From Pelargonium cotyledonis (Eukaryota; Streptophyta; Magnoliopsida; Geraniales; Geraniaceae): a stretch of DNA of 35,617 bases. Each line of letters begins with the position of its first letter. Within the stretch, counting starts at the first letter, position 1. Position numbers and translations under genes: made by a program. The notes under the pieces were generated by a model. The model was not told where the DNA came from and made no database searches. It saw nothing but the letters and a program-made list of their open reading frames with translations. Below, piece by piece: positions 10,662-21,245 of this stretch. Where the stretch lies: positions 1-35,617 of the forward strand of contig JAYMTA010000188.1 in the NCBI GenBank assembly GCA_036897625.1. The letters run 5' to 3'.

Positions 10662-10774
10662 TGCACGGGCGTGCACGCTAAGCTGCTAGACCACGCACGG
10701 CCGTGCGCCAGCCACAGTATTGAAAGATCATGTGGTCGAGTCCGGCACACTTCAAATTCATGCACAAGCGTGCA
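10662..10774. repeat. three GCAC-N4-GTGC near-palindromes
   Basis: Three 14-base units share the plan NGCAC-N4-GTGCN: TGCACGGGCGTGCA at 10662-10675, the perfect palindrome CGCACGGCCGTGCG at 10694-10707, and TGCACAAGCGTGCA at 10761-10774. They lie 170-285 bases upstream of the NDC1 start codon in an otherwise AT-rich region. They could be dimeric protein-binding sites or the remains of a GC-rich repeat. Confidence 0.6.
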
Positions 10775-10922
10775 AGTGGGACCACACGAAGCAGTGCATC
10801 GAGCAACAGCACATATTTTGTTTTTGTCTCCATTTTAGTTTTGGACGTAACAAATTTTTTTTGTTTCGTAGATAATTAGGATAAGATGTGGAGCGGTACT
10901 GGAAAGATCACGTGGTCGAGTC
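10722..10922 (+). repeat. 21-nt box repeated 180 bases apart, one copy with a G-box
   Basis: The 21-base unit at 10722-10742 recurs at 10902-10922 with one difference, GAAAGATCATGTGGTCGAG versus GAAAGATCACGTGGTCGAG. The second copy contains a perfect G-box CACGTG at 10909-10914, the core bound by plant bZIP and bHLH factors. It lies about 420 bases upstream of NDC1 and 530 upstream of CDKE. Confidence 0.6.
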
Positions 10923-11439
10923 TGTCAATCTGACGTAATTCAAACTAAAAGTAGAAAATGAGAGATAATTGCATTCGATTTGATTAAGAAAATCGTGTAC
11001 TAAGAAGTCTCAAATGAAGGAGATGATCATTCAGATAATGTTCGAGAGTTACATATTTCAAGTTATTCAAGCGATCCACCTCGAATGAGAAATATTTAGA
11101 CAACGAATATGTCTGTGTGATTTGCCCGTTATGATTTTTACGGGCTTCTATAGTTTTGACCATGTTTTTACATCCGAAACTTAAAACCATCAAATACTTT
11201 TTTAAGGTAATAAAAAAAGGAACGATTTTTAATATCTGCTGTGTCGAAAACCCTGTGCACTCTCCTTCGTTTTGCTGAACTGTTTTGTTTAGAATTTGTA
11301 TAGTATGCATCAATAGGATCTCTCGGAAAATCTCCTCCGAGTTTCATTGTAGCTCTGCGTACAATACGGACACACACACAGTGCTCCTGAATTGCTTGAA
11401 TTGAAGGAAACTTGTTTGTCTCGGACTTGGATCCAGAAA

Positions 11440-11562
11440 ATGCTTCGGGGTAACCAGAAATCGGCCATGGTAGATGGCAACCCCAACAGAGCCATGGCCA
11501 CCAACAACAACGTCAACAAGCCCGAGTGGCTCCCTCAGTACCACCCCACACGCAAGAACGGG
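11440..11562 (+). other. ancestral CDKE N-terminus in an alternative frame
   Basis: From ATG 11440 (or 11467, in a good ATG context, CCATGG) this frame reads [13 protein letters not shown], which matches the known CDKE N-terminus just before the kinase domain. It fails at the GGG run 11560-11562: deleting one G would join it to [14 protein letters not shown] of the main frame. As given, this frame continues out of phase with exon 2. Either the kinase has really lost its N-terminus and now starts at 11474, or one base is an error. Confidence 0.7.
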
Positions 11563-14500
11563 CGAGGGCCCCTACGTTCTCTTCTTCCTCGCCAAGACCA
11601 AAAACCCTGCCAATCGCGGCAAGTCCATTGCCATCAAGAAATTCAAGCAATCCAAGGACGGCGATGGCGTCTCCCCCACCGCCATCCGCGAAATCATGGT
11701 CCTTTTCTCTTCTTATCCCGGAATTGCTCGAAATTTATACATGCTCGTTACATTAGGTTTATCTGGCAGATACGGTGCTTTGGGTTCTTTTTAGACTGGC
11801 GAAAATTGGGTCTTAGTTGAAAATTTCAGAACTTTGTTACAGTTTGCTGCCATTTTTTTTTTTTTTTAAATATCTTTGAAATTGGTCTTACCTTTTAAGT
11901 TTCATGAAAAATTGAGCTAACGCTTGTTCTTCATTGGGAGTGAACAAACTGGAATTGTGTCTAATTTGGGTTTTGTTAAGGTTCTTAACCTCGAAACTAA
12001 CATTTTCTTTCTGCTTGTACAGTTGCTTAGGGAGATAACCCATGACTATGTTGTGAAGCTTGTAAATGTGCATATCAACCATGCAGACATGTCCCTGTAT
12101 TTGGCTTTTGATTACGCCGAACATGATCTTTATGTAAGGACCATTTCTTCCATACTGTTGTAAGTATGAATTAGAGAATACTGGAAGTTGGAGCGAAAGG
12201 TTGATTCGGATGTCTTATATTGGTAGTGTTGACTGAGGAACTTATGATGCTTTCTATTTATGGACAATTTTCCTAAAATCAGATAAGATATGTTGGCTAT
12301 GAAGTAGCTACCTCATAGAATCTCGAGTCCTTCATTTTAACTCTGCCTTTTGGATAATCCAACTTACGAATGATCATCTCTTCCTCTGTGGGCATTTGGA
12401 CTCTGTTATAGGCAAATTGTTTAACATATATATCTTAATCTTATCGCATTATCAAAAGTTGATTATTGTTCCCGAGCAATATAAACTTGGCAGGAAGCTT
12501 GATCAAAAAGAAAAAATTTCTTTTATTTATGTTTCTTAATGGCCTATCGTGATATAGAAGGCTGATTGTGTGAGGATTTTCAAGCGAAGAACAAGAATTG
12601 TTGCTGTGTATTGAACATTGATAATATTGCATCTAATATTTGGCCATTATATGTCAGGAAATCATTAGGCACCACAGGGACAAAGTTAGTCATGCCATAA
12701 ATCAATACACCGTTAAGTCATTGCTTTGGCAACTCCTTGATGGACTGAATTATCTCCACAGGTGAAGCTTATCTTTGTTATGCTGATGTTTAGTCCTATT
12801 GCAGCATAGCATTATCATCACCATTAGCTTATATATCTGTTATGTTGCTGCAGTAATTGGATAATACATCGAGATTTAAAGCCATCAAATATCTTGGTGG
12901 GTTTTTATGTATCATTTTCCTTTTGTTTGTGATTTATTGACATGATATTGATTAATCTGTTTGCTCACCTTGTATGGGTATATAAGTATGCACTTGTGAT
13001 CTTATGTGAATGCTGATGTGCTTTGAGCTTTTTATTATCAGGTTATGGGAGATGGAGAAGAACAAGGAGTTGTCAAGATTGCAGATTTTGGTCTTGCAAG
13101 AGTATACCAAGCTCCCTTGAAGCCATTATCCGAAAATGGGGTGAGGCATATTTTTTTTTTCTTAGCTATTGGAATCATTCAAATTTGATTATTCATATTC
13201 AGAATGAATTAATTGAACTTCTAATGTCATATTACATATTGATTTTTGTAATGCATATCAAAAGAATATATTATTTGAACACAAGAAGAGTATTGTTGTT
13301 GAACCTAGTCATGGTCTTAAGAGATTATGAAAAATCGCTTGCACTACCTTATTGCAGTTTCATGTGTTGTACCAACCTGAAGAACAGTAAGAACAGTTTT
13401 GGCCCCACAACTTAAGCTTTTAGTTAAATAAGTAGCTTTGGTGAATATAAATTCATTTTGAAGACATAATCTAGGCCTTAGATGACTCTCAAATCATATG
13501 GTGCCTTGTCCTTTAGTTCTTCATCTCATCATAGTCAAAAGTCAAACCTCTTGGTTGCACTTCATAGTTTCCTGGGCCTCCTTTGTGGTTTGTTTCAAGG
13601 CATAACAGTTACATGCATGCATGCTAGAGTTTCTGTAGAAAATGTATGGATTCAACTTTGGGTCTCGCTAGGTTTTTGTTTGGCTTTTGTGGTTTGCCCA
13701 TTTGTTTTTCTTGTTTTACTTGATATTTAAGGTGGAAGGTTGATGTATGTTATTCCTTGTTTTTCTACAAGGTGGCATTAAATACAAATTAAGAAGTCTG
13801 TTACTCCCTCCGTCCCAAAATGATTGTCTTGTTTCAATTGCATTTTTGTCCCAAAATGAGTGTCTTGTTTCCTTTTCTAGTAAGTTAGTTATGCATGAAT
13901 TGTCAATAATACCCTTATAAAAAGTTAGTTAGAATCTCTCACCACATGATCATAAGGATACAATAGTAAACATACCACTTTAACGAACTTCTTCTTAATT
14001 TTTCTTAAAATAGAAAGGAGGACACTCATTTTGGGACGGAGGGAGTATTTTGATAAAGGGGAAATTTAGATGTTCTGTTAAAAATGGAATTTTGAGAGTT
14101 ATGCTAGGAAGGTCTTACATGGGGGTTGTGGGACAATGGTGGCTCACTCTTTAAGTAGCTTCTTTCGAAAATGTGACCACCTCTGTAAACTGGAATGTAG
14201 ATATGCTTCCTTGTGTGGTTGAGGAAGATTATACTGGTTTAAATATGCTGTATAAGTGGTATGTTTTGTTCGTTTTCATTTTTGCATACTCATTCTAGTC
14301 TTCCAAGATGCCGAGATATTATAGCTTTTTTTTTTTTTTTACTATACTATTATGCTGGATGCTTGAACATTAGAGTTTGGCCCCATACAGTGTGTATTGG
14401 TTCAGTCACCGCTTGTTTACATAATAGTTCACTCCTCTAGCAAGCTATATAGACTAATAATTATTCGCAGGTTGTTGTAACTATTTGGTATCGTGCACCT

Positions 14501-17500
14501 GAGTTGCTTCTCGGGGCAAAGCACTATACAAGTGCTGTTGGTATCCTTTCACATTTAATAAATTACATGCCTATTGTAATGTGCATGCAAACAGAAATGA
14601 AATGACTGTTATTAAATGTTTGTCTGCTAAATATATATGATCCTTAACATTACAAACAGATATGTGGGCTGTTGGATGCATTTTTGCCGAACTTTTGACA
14701 TTGAAGCCACTATTTCAAGGGGCAGAAGTCAAAGCCACACCAAACCCTTTCCAGGTTCGAATGTAATATCACAGTGGCTTATGGACAAATTGTGTTCAGG
14801 CTTAAACAGTATAAAGGGTTCACCTTTGAATGTTCAGGGTTTCTAACTATTTCCTAATATGAATTACCACTTCTGCAGCTTGATCAACTTGACAAGATAT
14901 TCAAGGTCTTAGGTAAAACTTTCATTTGTTTTTTCTATCTGTTTCTCTCCTTTATTTGTTGCAGAGCTGTATCATAATTTTTTATTACATCAGGCCATCC
15001 CACTCTAGACAAGTGGCCAACACTTGGGAATCTTCCACACTGGCAATCGGATCTACAGCATATCCAAAGCCACAAATAGTTAGTTCTAAATTGTTCTCTA
15101 AACTAGTATTAATTTTAATTTATCTTCTGGAGTGTTAATTTTTTATCTATTTATCGTAAGCCAATCTTAATTCCTGCTTTGTGAGGTTTGATTTTCTTAC
15201 ATTTTGGCCGGATGGGCTGATTAATTCGTTTGCTCTGCCTTCTGTTTTTGCAGTGATAATGCTGGGCTTCATAGTGTTGTTCATCTCTCTCCGAAAAGTC
15301 CTGCATATGAGCTCCTATCAAAGATGCTTGAGTAAGTGGTACCATCTCATTCTATAAGTAACTAATGTTTTATGATGTGATCATATTATGAGGTAGTGGT
15401 GGCATATGCAACTGTGAGATTGAGTGTTGTTTCATTATAGTACATATGAATTAGATATGCATCATACTTTTACTTGCATCTGCCTTTACATTGATGATTT
15501 AAGGAGGCTAAAATTTCTTGATGGAGAGAATTTGAAAATTGAAAACATATTTAATGCTAGTGTTAATATGAGGGGTTAACTTTTTCAGAACCAGCTTCTA
15601 AAACCAAAGTTGCAAATTAAAGAAGAGACCTTAAATGTTTTGATTACATATAATTTCTCTAGGATGAGTACGGTATCCTATTGCCTCACCACCTGAAGTA
15701 AATACCTCTTGATAAAGCTCTTAAAAATTAAGCAGACACCACTGCTATTGAATCACTAAATTGCTCAATGAAAAGATGTTAGTTCTTGATCACATTGACT
15801 TCCCATCTTGTAACGGCAGAGACACCACTGTTTAAGTAGGAAAAAATGATTTTATAGCTGGATTGACATGAGTTGTTCATTTACCGCTGCACAAACATGT
15901 AGGATAACAAGAAATTGAACAATTCATGTTCTTGCTTCTTAGTTAAGAACCCATATTGTTGTATCTTTCTTTGCAGATATGATCCTAAAAAGCGTATCAC
16001 AGCAGCACAGGCTCTTGAGCATGAGTATATATTCTTGTCTTTATCTTTTACATTTTCTTTCTGAATGTTTGACTGAAATTCTATTCTTAAAGGTTTAATC
16101 TATGAACTAATAGACTTATTGTTGGAATGTGTTGTCTTTCCATGATCAATTATGGATTTGATTGTGGAGTAGTAAAAATGGAATTTGATAGCGCAAATTA
16201 TATTATGGGAGTAAGATATTAGTAGAGTGATTCTTGTTATTTGGTCATGTTTATCTCCTACACGGCTACACCCATTATAATAAGGGATCATTAAGTTAGT
16301 AAATGCATATTCAGCTCTTTGGGCATTTGGAGTGTGGATATAGACCTTATGGCCAAACCATGTTGGGATATTGCATTCTTATCTTCTCTTCATTCAATTT
16401 ATCTTTCTCCCCATGTGATTTGCCCTATAAATTTCAACACCTTATTAGTTTAGTAAAATTAATTGATTAAATAATCTTTATTATGGTTGCTTTACTCTTG
16501 GCTCATGCGCCGTAGCAGTTGGTGAGGAGTTGATAGAATATAGAGGTCTAGGCAATAGGCAGGTACTGGGGCGTGTGGTATATTGTACAAACTAATAAAC
16601 ATAGATCTTGTTTGTGTGGGATGATACTTTATGTGCTAGGCCAGCCCGATTTGATCCTTCTAAATGTGTCAAGATGATCCTTGATACAATTGAGAAGGAA
16701 TACTACTAGACTTCGTATTGAGTTCTTCCTGGTGCATTGAGAAGGAGAAAAATAGAAGGATATCTGAAGGTTATAACGGTGGTTCTATACAGGCTGTAAA
16801 GGAGATGATGTTTCTTCGTTAGAATTTGGGCGCTCTTAGTTTAATGGATACTGCTCATAGATTTCCATACTTAAAAGGATCTGTAGATGTGTATGTTGAA
16901 TGATATATTTTCAAGAAAACTTTGGAAGCAACTTCTCCGAATCAGGTAAAACCACGACATTCTGAGAGTATGAAACAAGGAAAGTTTCTTTGCCTTTGGG
17001 GAGTGAAGTCAATCTACAATCACACTTGGAGTCAAATATTGTAGAAGCCGAAAGATGTTTTATCTACTTGTCCATTAGACAATTGTTGAATGAAAAAAAT
17101 ATCTGTGTGGCATGAAAGATATTGATGTACATTTTGGTTAGCTTTTATAAGTAAATATTGATTTCCTGCGTTTCAGGTATTTCCGGATTGAGCCTCTGCC
17201 AGGGAGAAAGTAAGTTCCACAAACAACAATGCATGTCATATCACACATATATCCTGCAAGTATTTTCCTCGCTTTAACCAGGTATATGTTCCGTCAATGT
17301 TCAGTGCACTTGTACCTTCCCAACCTGGAGAGAAAGTTGTGAACTATCCAACTCGTCCAGTCGACACAACAACTGATTTTGAAGGGACAACCAGCATTCA
17401 ATCCTCCCAATCGGTATGCATAAATGATTTAGAACTCCTACTCGTTCATTGCATTAACTTCTTTCCAATTCTTTTAAGCATTATTATTCACCATCATCAT

Positions 17501-18631
17501 GAATTCAGTAGTCATTATCTCTGCGTGATTTACCGAAACAATGATTTGCTTGGACATTCATTTATTATGTTTTCTGTCCAAGTTTTAAATTGATGACATG
17601 TGTTGATAGCTGCAATTAACATTGATCAAACAAAAAATGTAGTGACAAGTAGAGCTTGTCTCTAAACTCTAAAGGAAAATATTGTCAAACTATGGGTTGT
17701 ATCCTATTGTTTAGAAGGTTAATTTAACGAGATTAAGATTCTAAACCAACTAAAACTAACAATTAATACTAATTTACAAATTAATGACCTAGGGCTCATA
17801 ACTTGTTCTCTATGGCTTTCTACTTGTGATTATCCTACTCTCATTGTCACTCCATGAAGCAGAATAAAATGTGAAAATCAGTCCCACAATTAGTAAATTG
17901 ATATCCTTACTTAGCCTAGAGAATATGCTCAACATCGATATCTACTCAAGAGTAGAAAAAGTGCACTTTCCCCAGTCTTTACCTAATTAGGAGCGGACAA
18001 CATGGTGCCAACTGCAAATATCTCTGAAAGCACCTATTTAAAGATTCTAAGGTTCATGATCCCTGCTTTAGCCAAATTGATACTTTAGTTTTTAACTGGC
18101 TTAAAAACTTAGCGCATCTATTTGAAGTGTAAGAAAGTAATATAAGAAGAAGATAGATTTAGGGAAGAAGTTTGATGAAAGATATGTAATGTTAACTGTA
18201 TACATAATAAGGTGCCTGCTTTCTCAGCCTTAATTTCTTTTGGACAGGTACCTGGAAATGCAGTAGCTGGGGGCATGCCAGGTCATGTAATGCCTAACAG
18301 ATCTGTCCCCCGACCAATGCCTCCTATGGTGGGCATGCAAAGGATGCCACCTCAAGGTATGACAGCATATAATCTCGCATCTCAGGCAGGGATGGGTGGT
18401 GGAATGAATCCCGGAAATATTCCAATGCAGAGAGGTGTTCCCCAGGCCCATCAGCAACAACAGGTTTATAGCGCTTTTAAGTCTAACCATCATGTTTTTT
18501 GTTGCGTGAATGTTGATTCCTTTCCCCTTGCATGTATTGTATCATGTATATTTTTTTGGAAACAGTTGAGAAGAAAAGATCCAGGCATGGGAATGAGCGG
18601 ATACCCTCAACAGAAATCAAGACGCCTCTGA
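11474..18631 (+). CDS. CDKE: cyclin-dependent kinase E (CDK8-type Mediator kinase)
   Basis: Fifteen exons: 11474-11698, 12023-12133, 12658-12761, 12854-12896, 13042-13140, 14471-14540, 14660-14754, 14879-14912, 14994-15078, 15254-15331, 15977-16024, 17177-17209, 17305-17413, 18248-18463 and 18566-18631. They join to 471 residues. Visible motifs are IAIKK (Lys55), the SPTAIRE cyclin-contact helix (67-73) that marks the CDK8/CDKE class, HRDLKPSN (152-159), DFG (176-178), the APE motif (203-205), and a Met/Gly/Gln-rich tail ending [16 protein letters not shown] is the kinase of the Mediator module and controls RNA polymerase II transcription (HUA ENHANCER 3 in Arabidopsis). Exon 1 is odd. The expected KPEWLPQY start is in another frame (from ATG 11440 or 11467), and an extra G in the run 11560-11562 breaks it. 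The 11474 start restores the frame but gives an unrelated N-terminus and a poor glycine loop, GEGPYV. Confidence 0.9.
13802..14047 (+). mobile_element. Stowaway-type MITE in CDKE intron 5
   Basis: The element at 13804-14045 (242 bases) starts CTCCCTCCGTCCCAAAATGA and ends with its inverse complement (TCATTTTGGGACGGAGGGAG). It is flanked by TA on both sides (13802-13803 and 14046-14047), the target duplication of Tc1/mariner elements. These termini are the hallmark of Stowaway MITEs. An internal partial copy of the inner terminus (TGTCCCAAAATGAGTGTCTT) lies at about 13846-13866. No transposase is present, so any movement would need one supplied in trans. Confidence 0.92.
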
Positions 18632-18818
18632 AGTAATTCTCGCTTTTGCACTCTCAAGATGAGAATGATCATGAAAATGTTGCACAGAAGTAAAATGATC
18701 CTCATGCTACTTAGTTTTACAGCCAAACGGTGTAATCAGAGACTCAGGAGGAATCAACAATAACAATACCACATGAAGTTTTGAAGCCAAGTACTCCTAG
18801 TACCTCCATTGAAGGAGG

Positions 18819-18886
18819 GATCACCGGAAAATCAAAGCGATGAAGGTGTCAAGATCACCGGAAAGTCAAAGCGATGAAGGTGTCAA
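18819..18886 (+). repeat. two tandem 34-base units in the CDKE 3' flank
   Basis: A 34-base unit beginning GATCACCGGAAA occurs at 18819-18852 and again directly at 18853-18886 with a single difference. The position, 190 bases past the CDKE stop, puts it in the likely 3' UTR. Near identity suggests recent duplication. Confidence 0.85.
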
Positions 18887-19160
18887 GATCATGAGGCCCT
18901 CTACTGACACAACAGATTAGTTACTCCATTGTAATATTTATGTGTAGGTTGTAACATGTATATCATGTTTAATGATTTTTTTTTAGTTATATCAAGATTA
19001 TGGAAATGATTAGAGTTTTCATGTTTGAGGTTAATTTCTTGGAAATTGGCCAGGACAAGACAAAAAGTGATGAAGAAAAAGAGAAACAAATATATGGGCT
19101 GTTTTGTGTTTTTCAAGAAGAAAAGATAAAGTTATTTAATATAATATAATATGCAAGAAA

Positions 19161-19230
19161 GATCCAGGTTTGTCTTGAACCTGAATCTGTGGATGCCCGA
19201 AACCGCTACCATGTGATTCTGAGCTATCAC
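19161..19230 (-). mobile_element. possible tRNA-derived SINE head
   Basis: On the minus strand, a TAGCTCAG A-box-like motif (19219-19226) is followed about 40 bases later by GGTTCAAGAC (19172-19181), resembling the B-box of RNA polymerase III promoters. The stretch begins GTGATAGCTCAG, as plant tRNA-derived SINE heads often do. The tRNA cloverleaf is not intact, and I see no clear tail or target duplication. Confidence 0.35.
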
Positions 19231-21245
19231 TTGCCAATTCTTATTTGTATTGCTATTCCTTTGTTGGTTTGTATTAGTCTTTTACATATGCTAATATCAC
19301 TCTTGTAATAAAAATTACATCAAATCGGAATAACAAAATTGCCCAAGTTGATTGTCAGTCAAATAATCACTTGAAATAGCATCATTTCACTAGTAACTAT
19401 CATGAGAATCGAATAATCAATTGAAATAACACATTTTCTCGAGATTCTAACTAGTTGCTAAATTTTAACATTCTCGAAATATTCATATTACATTGTACTT
19501 TACTCCTATTTAAATAGTGGCGGCGCCTGCCTTCAAAGCTGGATGAGACGCATTATCAAGTGTTTCTTATGCTTTTGATGTGGGAGGATGAATGATCACT
19601 ACCAAACAAAGTTTTAACATCTGATCAATCACTATAAATTGGTTATTTATCAAGATAGGGTAGGCCATTGCCTACTACGGCTTGCCCTTAGCTCCACCGA
19701 GTGCAAACGAAGCCTAAGGTACAACTTTTATCCATATGGTTAGGAATGGAAATCATGGCAAGAAGTTGACATTGGATCAATGCATGTGATCACTAACAAC
19801 TATTTGGACCAAAGAATAAGGCTGATGAGATCAGATATAAACAAAGCTTGGCCAACCAACAGCATTCAGATTTCAGAGTCCAGACATCCATAGCCGCTTC
19901 AGATGCATAAACCCAGCTGCAATCTCCTCAAAACTAGCCAACTTGTTCACACACATGACACAGATCAGTCCACTTTCTTCATCTTCTTTATTGCCTTGCT
20001 ACTTTTTATCCAGCCCATCTTGAACTGGATTGGATAGTTCCAACTTCTTGGTACAGACTGACATTTTCACCTCTGTTTTTTAATCGTTTGTTTCTTCTCC
20101 TCGTGCAGCCGTGATCTCACCATCTTCGTCTTAACTCGAGGACAGATCTATAAACTTGAGGGACAAGCGATACCATTCAGGTCCCCAACTTGAGAATGGG
20201 ACAATCTTCACCATTTAGGTCCCCCACTTGTGCTGTGGCATGTTGGCATGTGAGCGCAAGACGGTGCAGTATGCAACTTGCCCAACCTGAGAAGGACATG
20301 TAGATATAACATATTAGTATATTACGGGAACTATACGAGTGAAGAGGATTCGTACCACGTGTCTAGCTTAAAATGCAGCCTGCGTAACAAATAATATGAC
20401 AATCTTGCAACGTATTTTGTCCTGCATAACACACAAATCCAACCAATAAATAATGTAGACAAAACAATATCTCAAGCTGGGATTTAAAACCATCCGCACA
20501 ATTTCACCATTATGCCGGGAATGTACTTCTCGCATCTTTTAACTTAGCATGGCACTTGCCTTAGATATAACTATTTTGAGAAACACAAGCTAATAAAGTA
20601 ACATGCACCAGCAGCAACAACTTGACGGGTATATAGTGTGCCTGCAAAGAACCATTTAACACACTGGGCGGTGCATGCACAAGCTGCAAGCAATCCCATT
20701 TCTTTATGACATAAAATATAATGAAAGCACAATCTTTAAGGAAAATATACAGCTCCTATGAGTTATGACATACACACCCAAAACAAAACTAACATGCTAG
20801 TAGATGAGGGCTATCTTTTTTCCAGTAGGAGCCAAACATCATAGAGAAGTCTAACCGGCATTTATTTAATCAGCTTCTGCTTATTATCAAAAAGACAAAT
20901 CTCTGACCAATAAACCATCATCTCTCGAACTCCAACTTTCAACAATAAAATATCCAATTCTCGTGTCTCTAAATTTGCACTACTATATTGCAACATTCAA
21001 TTCATTTTATCTAACTTCATAATTTCTGGTACTTTGAACCAAAGGCAATATTCATTGTATAACCGACCTCCCCCTTTTCATCCTCCTTTGCCAATAAAAC
21101 CCAAAACACAAGTGGGACTAATCTTTGTTATCTTGAGTGCATCTGGGTCTCATTTCTTGGTTCGTTCTCTTCAATAACCACTGCGCCGCTGTTTTCTATC
21201 GTAACCACCTGCTGCTTTCGTATTTATATACAAAAAGTCACGTCC

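Larger units (their letters stand above)
10490..11439. promoter_or_regulatory. divergent NDC1/CDKE spacer
   Basis: This region separates NDC1 (minus) from CDKE (plus) and presumably holds both promoters. It contains three GCAC-N4-GTGC near-palindromes and a duplicated 21-nt box, both listed separately. No further coding sequence is visible. Confidence 0.6.
18632..21245. other. spacer between CDKE and the DOG1-like gene
   Basis: No protein gene is visible over 2.6 kb. It holds the CDKE 3' flank with the 34-base duplication, the SINE-like stretch, and a short repeat motif (CCATTCAGGTCCCCAACTTG at 20173-20192 and an 18/20 match at 20211-20230). That motif resembles the terminal regions of common plant transposon fragments, but this is from memory only. 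The last few hundred bases are presumably the promoter of the DOG1-like gene. Confidence 0.55.

Noticed and set aside
15151..18180. A further gene hidden in CDKE introns 10, 11 or 13
   Set aside because: I looked for long frames or known motifs; none was convincing, and the introns look like ordinary AT-rich sequence.
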